Below are positions 9,330 to 17,758 of a stretch of 47,834 bases of DNA, one piece after another. Origin of the DNA: Prolixibacteraceae bacterium. GTDB lineage: Bacteria; Bacteroidota; Bacteroidia; Bacteroidales; Prolixibacteraceae. Location: NCBI GenBank assembly GCA_003457135.1, contig DMSQ01000008.1, positions 1 through 47,834 of the forward strand. The letters run 5' to 3'. Numbering within the stretch: the stretch's first letter is position 1; every line of letters begins with the position of its first letter. A program made the translations under genes and the position numbers. The notes beneath the pieces are model-generated. The model was not told the DNA's origin and made no database searches. It worked only from the letters and a program-made list of their open reading frames with translations.

Positions 9330-10619
9330 TTATTTAAGGTAATTGTTGACAAACTCATTTTTAGGATTGAAAACCATCGGATCCCAGCTTTTGCGTTGTT
9401 CGGCATTTGGCCAGCTATGTTCACGGTAAGGAACAGGATAAATGATCTTTATGCCTTTGGCCTGATTAATTGCCGCATATATGGAAGTTGAGGGACAAGT
9501 CTGATCAACCAAACCAATTTCAACAACAATCGTGGCTTTCGAATTTTTCAGGAGGTGAGCTGCATCAAAATAGGGCAGAACATCCAGCATTTTTTCTTTG
9601 TCTCCTTTCCGTTCAAACGGTTGTGGCCAGCCACCTTTGCGACCGGCAAGTATTCCGCCCCAGTCGCACATTGCCGGAACAGTTGCTACTACTGCCGAAA
9701 CCCGGTGGTCGAGCCCGGTGGCAGCCAGCGCTTGTCCCCCACCCTGACTTTCACCAATCACGATAATTCGCTTGCCATCCCATTCGGGTTGACGGGTCAG
9801 GAATTCGATGGTCCTTAGCAAACGAAGGTACATGCCACGGAAGTAAAATTGTTCACGATCTTCCAAACCCTGAACAGAGTAATCCTTTAATTCGCCGGTT
9901 TCCAGATTGCTGTAATACTCTTCGGGCTGACCATTGAGCATTCCATGCGCATTCAGGTCGAAACAAAGCGCTCCTTTTTTTGCATAATTCACCGCATTCG
10001 AAACTTCAGAGCGGCACCATGAACCCTTTACCCCGGCTGCCTTAACAAGCAAAACGATGGGAAGCGATCGCACCTTTGCACCTGAAGGCTTGGCGAAGTA
10101 ACCCCGGGCAGGTTTCGGCCCTGTACAGTTAATTTCAATATCCTGACATTCGTATCCTAAATCTTTCAGTACCATTGTTTTGGTCTTAACTTCCATCCGG
10201 AGTGCATTCAAGGCAAGTTTTTCCAAATCCCAAAAGGCTTCAAGGTCCTTGGGATATGGACTTCCGGGTTTAAGTTTGTTGGGAGATACAACCAATCCAA
10301 GAAGTTTTTTGCTTCCTTTCTGTCTGGCTTCAAGCATAACCGAACAAGGCTCTTTGTACGCGCTTTCAAAAATGACAAGTGAATCCTGATCGGGTAAAAT
10401 CGTTTTTTTATATATGATCTGGTCATTATTTTTCCAGACTTTTACTGAAAGGGAATCGTCTGATTTCTGCTTCAAAACAAGGGTAACCCTGAATTTCTCG
10501 TTGCTTTTATATACACCATTTTCATGGGTTTGCTTCAGTATAAAAGATTGTGCCTGAACAGGAATATACAAACTGATCAGGAAAAAGATGAAACAGGTTA
10601 AACGAAAACAGGATTTCAT
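9330..10619 (-). CDS. Acetyl-xylan-esterase-like (CE7) alpha/beta hydrolase, exported
   Basis: The 429-residue protein has a signal peptide (1-23, ending VQAQ), an N-terminal beta-rich region (about 25-115) and an AXE1/CE7-type alpha/beta hydrolase (about 120-429). The triad can be read: Ser291 in GESQGGGQ, Asp372 in GLVDQTCP and His401 in YREHSWP. CE7 enzymes deacetylate xylo-oligosaccharides and related acetylated compounds. Its natural substrate here is not known, and no glycosidase or SusCD pair is adjacent. It probably forms a short unit with the DUF5686 gene 41 bp downstream. Confidence 0.87.
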   Translation of the reverse strand: MKSCFRLTCFIFFLISLYIPVQAQSFILKQTHENGVYKSNEKFRVTLVLKQKSDDSLSVKVWKNNDQIIYKKTILPDQDSLVIFESAYKEPCSVMLEARQKGSKKLLGLVVSPNKLKPGSPYPKDLEAFWDLEKLALNALRMEVKTKTMVLKDLGYECQDIEINCTGPKPARGYFAKPSGAKVRSLPIVLLVKAAGVKGSWCRSEVSNAVNYAKKGALCFDLNAHGMLNGQPEEYYSNLETGELKDYSVQGLEDREQFYFRGMYLRLLRTIEFLTRQPEWDGKRIIVIGESQGGGQALAATGLDHRVSAVVATVPAMCDWGGILAGRKGGWPQPFERKGDKEKMLDVLPYFDAAHLLKNSKATIVVEIGLVDQTCPSTSIYAAINQAKGIKIIYPVPYREHSWPNAEQRKSWDPMVFNPKNEFVNNYLK

Positions 10620-10784
10620 AGCAAATAGCGTTTTGGCGTTTGGAATAGTAAAATTATAAAATTAACCCACACAAAGGAAACCTTATTTTCCAACCCCAAC
10701 TTATCGGGCAAGCGGGCAAAAAAAGGATAAGGAAGTTGTGGCAGCTAAAAACAGAATCGATTATTCATTGATGAGCTTAAGATT

Positions 10785-10812
10785 CCCCTCCATTTGGAGG
10801 GGTTAGGGGAGG
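10785..10812. repeat. CCCCTCC/GGAGGGG palindrome with GGGGAGG tail
   Basis: A perfect 7-bp stem (10785-10791 with 10796-10802, loop ATTT) is followed by TTAGGGGAGG. It resembles the dispersed palindromic repeats common between genes in Bacteroidota. It overlaps the 3' end of the RND gene: the last two codons (Leu-Pro) and the TAA stop (10805-10803, minus strand) lie inside it. The remaining spacer, 10620-10784, holds nothing I recognise. Confidence 0.7.
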
Positions 10813-13205
10813 CTATTTTCTTCCGGAAACTCGGCGGCCAGTTCTCTGTCTTCAGCTTCGTTCTCTTCGTAAATTTCAATGATTGGTTCAGTAAACGATT
10901 TGCTTACCAGCCGTTTATCGAGTGAGAGCAGTAAAGACGGAAGAACCATTACATTGAAAAACATAGCAATCAGAAGTGTGGTCGAAATCAGAATTCCCAA
11001 CGCCTGGGTTCCTCCAAATTCAGAAACAATAAATACACTGAAACCCAGAACCAGAACGATACTGGTGTATATCATACTAAATCCGGCTTCGTGCAGGGCG
11101 TTTAATGCTGATTGTTTTATGGCCCCATTGTTAACTTTCAGTTCGTGCCGGTAGCGCGAAAGGTATTGAATCGCATTATCTACCGAAATTCCGAGCGCTA
11201 TACTGAATACGATAATGGTTGATGGCTTTATCGGGATGCCTGTAAAACCCATAATGGCAGCAGTAATCAGCAACGGAATAATGTTGGGCACCATCGAAAC
11301 CAGGATCATCCGGAAAGAAGTAAACAAAAAAGCCATTAGGATTGAAATCAGGATGATTGCAATGATCACACTTTCAAATAAATTTTTAATCAGGAAATTG
11401 GTCCCCTTGGCATAAACTATGCTGTTACCAGTTATTTTCACCGTGTATCTGACCGGATCAAATATGCTGTCAACCTGAGGCAGAATATTGGCCATCAGCG
11501 AATCCATGTGATTGGTACCCACATCTGCCATCTGAAAACTAATACGGGTCATCTGTTTGGTGCTGTCGAGAAACGACTTCAGCAATCCGCTGCCGTTTCC
11601 CTGAACATCCTGAGGAATATAACCAAAGATGAAGTTTTTTTCCATCGAACCGGGCAGTGAGTATTTGCTTGAATCGCCATTGTAGTAGGCCTGTCGTGCG
11701 AATTTGAAGACTTCGATTAACGAAAGTGGTTTCGAAAATTCGTCGTGTGAGCCTATCAAATTCTGGAGTTTGTCAATTTTCTGTATGTTGGAATACGTCA
11801 GGACTCCATTCGGTTTTCGGGTATCAACTGAAATTTCATAAGGCATCACGCCGCCAAAATTATTTTCAAAGAATTTCAGGTCCAGATAGGTAGGGTCATC
11901 TTTTCGGAAATCATCCACAATTTTTCCTGAGGTTTTCATCATACTTAAGCCAATGAAACCTATAACGACCAATCCGCCCGCAATGCTGTAGATCAGATTT
12001 CGCCTGTTACTGATCAGGTATATGACTTTATCCAGAACAGCCCCAAAGAAATTATTGTCGAGGTGCTTGATGTGTTTGGGTGAAGGAGGCGCAAGTAAAC
12101 TGAAAATGATGGGCAGCAAAACAATAGTCAGTACGTAAAGTACCATGATATTAATGGAGGTTATCACTCCAAATTCGCGCAGCATTTGGTTCGGAACGAG
12201 TATGAAAGCGGCAAACCCCAGTGCAGTGGCGGCATTGGTCATGAGCGATGCAAACCCGATCCGGTGAATAACCTGCGATAAAGCTCTCATTTTATTGCCG
12301 TGGCTCCGGTACTCCCAATGGTATTTATTAAGGATGTAAATACAGTTTTCGATAACAATGATCACAATGAGCGAAGGAATTACCCCGGTCAGGATTGTGA
12401 TTTTATAATTGAAAAGTACGAGTGTTCCTACCACCCAAATAATACTTACACCCACAATCAGAAGAGAACTGGCTACAACGCGCAACGACCGGAAAAATAA
12501 AAACATGATAAAGGCCGCCACGGCAGTGCTGATAATAATGAACAGGAAAAGCTCATGTTTTACCTTTTGCATTGTAACTGTCCGGATGTATGGCATTCCG
12601 GAGTAGTGAATCTCAACCTTATTTTGAACACGGTAAGCTTCAACCGTTTTTACTATATTGGCGATAAGAGTTATCCGGCTGATATCATTCAGCTTTAGCT
12701 TGTCAAGGGTAATCGTCATCAGTGTAGCCTGAGTTTTAGGATTGAAAAGCATTCCCTCATAAAATCTAAGGCTAAATATGAGATTTTTTAAACTGTCAAC
12801 CTGAGCTTGTGAAGTGGGTTTTTGACTGACAATAGGTTGGATATTAAACTGATGAGTTTCTTCATTTTTAATCAGGTTTATTGCCCTTGAGATGCTTACT
12901 ACTTCCTGTACCCCTTCTATTTCCCGGATCCGTCCACCCAAATCATACCATGCATTAAACTGATCGAGTGTAAATAAATCAGGATTAATGGCTCCGATAA
13001 CAATTACATTGCCATCTTCGCCAAATAGTTTCTTAAATTCCAGATATTCTATTCTGGTACTGTCCTTTTCAGGTAATAAAGAAGCATTTTCGTAGGATAA
13101 GGTGGCATCCTTACCTTTGTAGGCCATAAAAGCCGTCAGCAGTGCAAGTATTACGATTAAAAAAGTTCGGTGTTTGAGTATAAATCGGGATATATGTGTA
13201 AACAT
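10803..13205 (-). CDS. RND/MMPL superfamily exporter (HAE3-like)
   Basis: This is an 800-residue inner-membrane transporter with the duplicated RND layout. One helix (about 10-27) and a large periplasmic loop (to about 220) are followed by five helices (about 220-380). A second helix near 410-430 precedes a second loop (to about 620) and five more helices (about 625-770). Segments such as FSIALGISVDNAIQYLSRYRHE and GVIPSLIVIIVIENCIYILNKY mark the core helices. HAE3/MMPL proteins move lipids, hopanoids or hydrophobic compounds; the substrate here is unknown. No membrane-fusion or TolC gene is adjacent. The C-terminus ends inside a palindromic repeat, and a consensus promoter precedes the gene. 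Confidence 0.88.
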   Translation of the reverse strand: MFTHISRFILKHRTFLIVILALLTAFMAYKGKDATLSYENASLLPEKDSTRIEYLEFKKLFGEDGNVIVIGAINPDLFTLDQFNAWYDLGGRIREIEGVQEVVSISRAINLIKNEETHQFNIQPIVSQKPTSQAQVDSLKNLIFSLRFYEGMLFNPKTQATLMTITLDKLKLNDISRITLIANIVKTVEAYRVQNKVEIHYSGMPYIRTVTMQKVKHELFLFIIISTAVAAFIMFLFFRSLRVVASSLLIVGVSIIWVVGTLVLFNYKITILTGVIPSLIVIIVIENCIYILNKYHWEYRSHGNKMRALSQVIHRIGFASLMTNAATALGFAAFILVPNQMLREFGVITSINIMVLYVLTIVLLPIIFSLLAPPSPKHIKHLDNNFFGAVLDKVIYLISNRRNLIYSIAGGLVVIGFIGLSMMKTSGKIVDDFRKDDPTYLDLKFFENNFGGVMPYEISVDTRKPNGVLTYSNIQKIDKLQNLIGSHDEFSKPLSLIEVFKFARQAYYNGDSSKYSLPGSMEKNFIFGYIPQDVQGNGSGLLKSFLDSTKQMTRISFQMADVGTNHMDSLMANILPQVDSIFDPVRYTVKITGNSIVYAKGTNFLIKNLFESVIIAIILISILMAFLFTSFRMILVSMVPNIIPLLITAAIMGFTGIPIKPSTIIVFSIALGISVDNAIQYLSRYRHELKVNNGAIKQSALNALHEAGFSMIYTSIVLVLGFSVFIVSEFGGTQALGILISTTLLIAMFFNVMVLPSLLLSLDKRLVSKSFTEPIIEIYEENEAEDRELAAEFPEENSLP

Positions 13206-13264
13206 TACTGCTGTTTAAAGGCTGAACGATAAGTCAGATGATTGAATAAATCTCAAATTGCAGT

Positions 13265-13295
13265 CAAAAATAGAACAATATTAGTACTTTACAAA
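13265..13295 (-). promoter_or_regulatory. Consensus Bacteroidota promoter for the RND exporter
   Basis: On the minus strand, TTTG (13295-13292), exactly 19 bp, and TATTTTTG (13272-13265) match TTTG-N19-TANNTTTG without deviation. Start of transcription is expected near 13258, about 53 nt before the ATG. The rest of the 281-bp divergent spacer shows no other clear element except the weaker trkH box. Confidence 0.75.
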
Positions 13296-13458
13296 GTTGA
13301 ATTAATAAAACACAGTACCTCTACTCAGCCTTTACTTTTTGAAGATCTGATTTGGAGAACCATACGGATAACTACAATAGGTTACAGGTCATCAGGAGAA
13401 ATATGAACACTGTACGAAATTAATACCTGATTTTATGCCAATTTTAATAAAACTGAAC

Positions 13459-13466
13459 TAATTTTG
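13459..13466 (+). promoter_or_regulatory. Candidate -7 box for trkH
   Basis: TAATTTTG fits the TANNTTTG -7 consensus and lies 20 bp before the trkH ATG. The -33 region is poor (TTTA at 13431-13434, spacer too long), so this is tentative. Confidence 0.4.
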
Positions 13467-13486
13467 CTTCGTTTTTTTCTATAAAT

Positions 13487-15301
13487 ATGTTATTATCCAA
13501 ACTGTCTTTTTTAAAATCTAACTGGAAAAAGGATTTGCTCAATCTAAGAAGTATTATCAATTGGATTTTATTTTTGTTCACATTTGGCTTGTTTGTTCTG
13601 GCTATTCAGGATATTGGCTTTCCTGGAACTGAGAAATCCTCGCAATTTCAGATTCATAATTTATATTTCAGGATTAGCTATTTGATCATCGGGTTTTTAT
13701 ATCTGGCCCGGGCTGTCTTGTTTAAGGGAAGCACAGGAAACAAAAAAGTATATATTACTCAGGTAATAATAGGTATTTTTCTGGTCCTTTTCTTTCTCCC
13801 GATTTTTGTGGTAAGCTATGGTGAAACGTTTGAGTATTACCTTTATCAGACCTCAGCCATTCAGATGTTGGCCTTTTTTTTGTTTTTCCTCGAATTATCG
13901 AGGATGGAAATCAACATGCTGATAAGAGTACTGAATCCCGCCCAGTTATTCATGTCAAGTTTCGCTTTTATCATCTTTGTTGGCGCCATGTTCCTGATGA
14001 TGCCCATGGCAACCACTGTACCAATCAGCTTAACTGATGCCTTATTCACCGCTACCAGTGCAGTGTGTGTTACCGGTTTGACCGCTATTGACACGGCAAC
14101 CGGATTTACTTTTTTGGGGAAATTTGTGATTATGGCCCTCATACAGATTGGTGGAATTGGGGTGATGACGATCACCAGTTTTTTTGGCATATTTTTCAAA
14201 GAAAAATCGTCCCTACGAGAACAGTCAATGCTTCGCGATTACCTGAGTGAAGATAGTTACAGCGGGATCATTAAATCGTTGATGAAAGTGGTATTAATCA
14301 CTTTGCTTATTGAAGCTATCGGTGCCACACTAATCTTTTTATCGCTCGAAAAAAACGCCTTAGGTTCGGCCAGCGACAATCTTAAATTTTCGATATTTCA
14401 TTCCATATCGGCATTCTGCAACGCTGGATTTTCAACACTGTCAGACAATTTGAACGATGTCCGTATCCGGACAAATTATAGCGTCCATATCTGGATTGCC
14501 AATTTGATAGTGCTTGGGGGCATTGGATTCCCTGTTTTGCTGAATTTATACCAGTACTTCAGAAGTCAGTTGAGATGGATTGTCGAATATTTCAGGATCC
14601 GCAAGTTGTATGTACACCGCGTTAACATGATTTCCCTCAACTCAAAAATTGTCATGTTTGCAACATTTTTACTGTTGGTTTTCGGCACTCTGGCGTTCTT
14701 TTTCTTTGAAGCTGATAATACCCAGCAGGGAATGGACCTGAAAAGCAAACTGGCTATGTCATATTTTCAGAGTGTGACCCCGCGAACCGCCGGATTCAAT
14801 AGCTTTGCAATGTCAGCTTTATCCATGCCTTCGATTCTGGTCATGATATTTTTAATGTGGATTGGCGCTTCACCGGTTTCAACCGGAGGTGGTATTAAAA
14901 CCAGTACATTTGCCATCGCTATCCTGAATGCTATGCGCATCATAAAAGGCAAAAATCATATCGAGGTACACCGCTACGAAATTCATGAATATTCTGTAAA
15001 TAAAGCATTTGCAATTATTACACTATCTATTTTTACCATTGTATTGGGTGCATTTGGAATTTACTTCTTCGATGGAAAATTGGGTATGCTCAAGATTATT
15101 TTTGAATGTTTCTCTGCATACGGAACTGTGGGTTTATCCCTCGATCTGACACCAAAACTTTCAGATCCATCTAAATATATTCTCATTTTATTGATGTACA
15201 TTGGACGAATGGGAAGTATTACCTTACTTTTATCGATGGCGAAAGCTTATGGAAGCGCTTCGTTATACCGTTATCCGAAGGAGAATTTAATTATTACTTA
15301 G
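13487..15301 (+). CDS. trkH: TrkH/KtrB-type potassium uptake channel subunit
   Basis: This 604-residue membrane protein of the SKT (Trk/Ktr/HKT) family forms the K+ pathway. The four pore-loop filter segments are present, each with its key glycine: G197 (SAVCVTGL), G314 (SAFCNAGFS), G436 (TPRTAGFN) and G549 (SAYGTVGLS). An N-terminal extension of about 150 residues with roughly four extra membrane helices precedes the first repeat and makes it longer than the classic ~480-residue TrkH. The trkA partner follows after 69 bp, with a stem-loop between the two. Confidence 0.94.
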   Translation: MLLSKLSFLKSNWKKDLLNLRSIINWILFLFTFGLFVLAIQDIGFPGTEKSSQFQIHNLYFRISYLIIGFLYLARAVLFKGSTGNKKVYITQVIIGIFLVLFFLPIFVVSYGETFEYYLYQTSAIQMLAFFLFFLELSRMEINMLIRVLNPAQLFMSSFAFIIFVGAMFLMMPMATTVPISLTDALFTATSAVCVTGLTAIDTATGFTFLGKFVIMALIQIGGIGVMTITSFFGIFFKEKSSLREQSMLRDYLSEDSYSGIIKSLMKVVLITLLIEAIGATLIFLSLEKNALGSASDNLKFSIFHSISAFCNAGFSTLSDNLNDVRIRTNYSVHIWIANLIVLGGIGFPVLLNLYQYFRSQLRWIVEYFRIRKLYVHRVNMISLNSKIVMFATFLLLVFGTLAFFFFEADNTQQGMDLKSKLAMSYFQSVTPRTAGFNSFAMSALSMPSILVMIFLMWIGASPVSTGGGIKTSTFAIAILNAMRIIKGKNHIEVHRYEIHEYSVNKAFAIITLSIFTIVLGAFGIYFFDGKLGMLKIIFECFSAYGTVGLSLDLTPKLSDPSKYILILLMYIGRMGSITLLLSMAKAYGSASLYRYPKENLIIT

Positions 15302-15315
15302 CGAAAGCCTTTCAG

Positions 15316-15338
15316 GAGCTTGTGCCGGGCATAAGCTC
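15316..15338 (+). other. Stem-loop between trkH and trkA
   Basis: GAGCTTGTGC (15316-15325) can pair with GCATAAGCTC (15329-15338), 10 bp with one G-U pair and a 3-nt loop. No T-run follows, so it is not a typical terminator. It may protect the 3' end of the trkH message or set the ratio of the two subunits. Confidence 0.6.
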
Positions 15339-15370
15339 AATGAATCAACAAGAACTAAAAAGAAATTGAG

Positions 15371-16039
15371 ATGAACATTGTTGTAATCGGTTTAGGAAAT
15401 TTTGGCGCCTCACTGGCAAAAAATCTAACATCATTAGGGCATGATGTACTTGGTGTTGATAACGATTTGGCCAAGGTTGAATATTTTAAAGATTCAGTGG
15501 CCAATACCATTTGCCTGGATGCCACAGATCCTCATGCGTTGAGGATTTTACCAATTAAAGAAGCGGATGCATTTGTGGTCAGTATCGGCAGTGATTTCGG
15601 GATTTCGGTACAAATAGCTGCACTACTTAAAAAACTTGGGGTACTTCGAGTTATTTGCCGGGAAAGTTCTTCGATCCATTTTACTGTTCTTAATGCCATC
15701 GGTATCATGGAAACCATAAACCCGGAATATGAATCGGCCAAGATTTTTGCTCAGAAGCTTCCGTTAAAAGGAATTCAAAACTTGTTTGCAATCACCGATT
15801 CATTTAAAATTCTTGATATGGTCATGCCAACTTCATTAGTTGGGCAAAAATATTCGCCGGCACTTTTCAGAAAAGAAACCCACCTGAAAATTGTTGCCCT
15901 AAAACGAAATTTCAGGATAGTTTATTCTTCTGCCCTTTCGGCTGAAAACGAAGATAAAAACGAAATCGAATTTAAAGAAAACGACACTTTGGTTCTGGCG
16001 GGCGAAATGAAAGATATCAAGCGTTTCCTTCATGAGTAG
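15371..16039 (+). CDS. trkA: TrkA/KtrA-type RCK regulator of potassium uptake
   Basis: This 222-residue cytosolic regulator gates the TrkH channel by binding nucleotide. The Rossmann motif GLGNFG (7-12) opens the RCK_N domain, and an acidic residue ends beta-2 (D30 in GVDND), as expected for NAD(H) or ATP/ADP binding. An RCK_C domain covers about 140-222. The size is that of single-RCK KtrA rather than the double-length E. coli TrkA. It converges on apbE with a 53-bp spacer. Confidence 0.93.
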   Translation: MNIVVIGLGNFGASLAKNLTSLGHDVLGVDNDLAKVEYFKDSVANTICLDATDPHALRILPIKEADAFVVSIGSDFGISVQIAALLKKLGVLRVICRESSSIHFTVLNAIGIMETINPEYESAKIFAQKLPLKGIQNLFAITDSFKILDMVMPTSLVGQKYSPALFRKETHLKIVALKRNFRIVYSSALSAENEDKNEIEFKENDTLVLAGEMKDIKRFLHE

Positions 16040-16092
16040 TGTACCGATTGATTGAAGAATTTTCTTTTGTTTTTGTCCCCGTTCAACGTTTT

Positions 16093-17100
16093 CTATTTCT
16101 GTTCTACAATCATTTTCTTCATTCCTTCAGAGAAGAAAACCTCGTATTCGCCCTGTTGATTGCTGTACACCAAATAAACTTCAATGCCGGGAAGTTTTTG
16201 CAACAGGTCTTTGCTTTTTTCAACACCCAGCACCATAAACGCGGTGGCATAAGCATCGGCAGTCATACAATCGTCACAAACAACGGTAGCGCTCAGCAAA
16301 GAATTTCGCGCCGGAAAACCGTTTTTTGGATCAATCGTATGCGCGTATTTAATGCCGTTCTCCACAAAAAATTTGCGATAGTTTCCGGAAGTAGCCAGCG
16401 CTTTGTTATTAATTTCGATGATAGCCTGAAGGTCTTTGCCAGGTTCCATATTTCCATCTGAAGGTTTGTCTATACCAATGTGCCAGAATTTATTTTTGGC
16501 GTTGGTTCCTTTTCCACGAACTTCGCCGCCAATTTCGACCAGATAGTTTTTTATACCTTTTTTCACAAAAAAATCACAGACCACATCAACCGAGTATCCC
16601 TGAGCGATGGCATTTACATCTATTTTCACACCGGGATACTTCCTGACAACTTTTCGCCCTTCCAGTTTCACTTTATCCATACCAACAAACTGCAGTAAAC
16701 TGTCTATGTGCGCTCTATCGTGTTTGGCAACCGGGCCGTTGGCAAATCCCCATGCTTTTACAACCGGACCAACTGTAATATCGAAAGCTCCTCCCGAAAC
16801 AGAATTAATTTCTACCGATTTGTTGAAAACATCAATAAACCAGTCGTCGGCCTCAACCGCCGGATCATCATTATTAATCCTTGAAATAATGGAATTTGAG
16901 TCGTAAATAGATAGCGATTTGTCGAAAGCTTTCAGGATAGAATCAATGTCGCTGGCATAATCTTCGTTGTTCGAATTTTCGTAGGTGATACTATAGGTCG
17001 AACCTTGTGCAAATCCTGACAATTTCAGGTATTCACTTTTTTTTGGCTGACAGGCTGCCAGAAATACAATGACCAATAGAGTTACTGAAATGAATTTCAT
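16093..17100 (-). CDS. apbE: FAD:protein FMN transferase, lipoprotein
   Basis: ApbE covalently attaches FMN to Thr residues of target proteins such as NqrB/C, RnfD/G or other exported flavoproteins. The 335-residue form starting at 17100 (MKFISVTLLV) has a lipobox ending at Cys17 (FLAAC). An upstream ATG (17169) would add 23 charged residues before the signal and is less likely. Family signatures are present: GGAFDITVGPVVKAWGF, the HTIDPKNGFPA segment, and DDCMTADAYATAFMVLG near the C-terminus with metal-binding residues. No Rnf or Nqr genes are in the window, so its target is not evident. Confidence 0.93.
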   Translation of the reverse strand: MKFISVTLLVIVFLAACQPKKSEYLKLSGFAQGSTYSITYENSNNEDYASDIDSILKAFDKSLSIYDSNSIISRINNDDPAVEADDWFIDVFNKSVEINSVSGGAFDITVGPVVKAWGFANGPVAKHDRAHIDSLLQFVGMDKVKLEGRKVVRKYPGVKIDVNAIAQGYSVDVVCDFFVKKGIKNYLVEIGGEVRGKGTNAKNKFWHIGIDKPSDGNMEPGKDLQAIIEINNKALATSGNYRKFFVENGIKYAHTIDPKNGFPARNSLLSATVVCDDCMTADAYATAFMVLGVEKSKDLLQKLPGIEVYLVYSNQQGEYEVFFSEGMKKMIVEQK

Positions 17101-17179
17101 GAATTTAAATTTTGAAAGTTGAACCAAAACACTTTTACGCAATTTGGATTTAATTTCTGACATTCTCAAAAGGATTGTC

Positions 17180-17187
17180 TATTTTTG
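17180..17187 (+). promoter_or_regulatory. Candidate -7 box for the DedA-like gene
   Basis: TATTTTTG fits TANNTTTG, but the -33 region is only TTTC-like and the box is close to the start codon at 17203, so the leader would be about 10 nt. Confidence 0.33.
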
Positions 17188-17202
17188 AACGGAGCAATTC
17201 TA

Positions 17203-17730
17203 ATGAGAATGAAACATATTGATTATAAAAGGCTAATAGTTATTGTTTTTCTATTGATTCTGATGGCATTGATTGCTTCGCTTACCATCGGAAAAGACAT
17301 TTACGAGAACAACGAGAAAAGTCTGATGTCGTTTGGCATCATAAATTTTGCGGGTTATTTATTCTTCTTCCTTTTTATGCCCATGGAACTGGCATTCATT
17401 TATTACCTCCGTTCAGATTATGATCCTATCATGCTTAATCTGGTTGCCATTGCGACTTCGTTTGCAGCCCAGGTAATTGATTATCTCATCGGTTATTTCT
17501 TCAGTTCTGGTATCATTGACCGGCTGATTGGGCGAAAACGCTACGAAAAAGCAGAAGATGAAATCCGCAAATACGGGAATTGGACGCTTTTCCTGTCCAA
17601 CCTTTTGCCACTTTCTTCACCAGTAATTTCCCTTGCAGCCGGAATGTTGAAATACCGCGTTAAAGAGGCTTTGTTTTTCAGCCTGGCAGGAATGGTTTTG
17701 AGATATTTGTTGCTGACATTGATTTTTTAG
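17203..17730 (+). CDS. DedA/VTT-type small membrane protein
   Basis: This 175-residue integral membrane protein resembles the SNARE-associated/VTT (DedA) family, some of which flip phospholipids. It shows a first helix at about 12-32, hydrophobic segments near 45-70 and 85-108, and the conserved later part with NWTLFLSNLLPLSSPVISLAAGMLKY, described here by its core FLSNLLPLSSPVISLAAGM. The start at 17203 is chosen because GGAG lies 8 nt upstream; a TTG at 17185 is less likely. It diverges from apbE across about 100 bp. Exact function unknown. Confidence 0.72.
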   Translation: MRMKHIDYKRLIVIVFLLILMALIASLTIGKDIYENNEKSLMSFGIINFAGYLFFFLFMPMELAFIYYLRSDYDPIMLNLVAIATSFAAQVIDYLIGYFFSSGIIDRLIGRKRYEKAEDEIRKYGNWTLFLSNLLPLSSPVISLAAGMLKYRVKEALFFSLAGMVLRYLLLTLIF

Positions 17731-17758
17731 CAATTTAATTGCCCTGATCCTAAAACAT

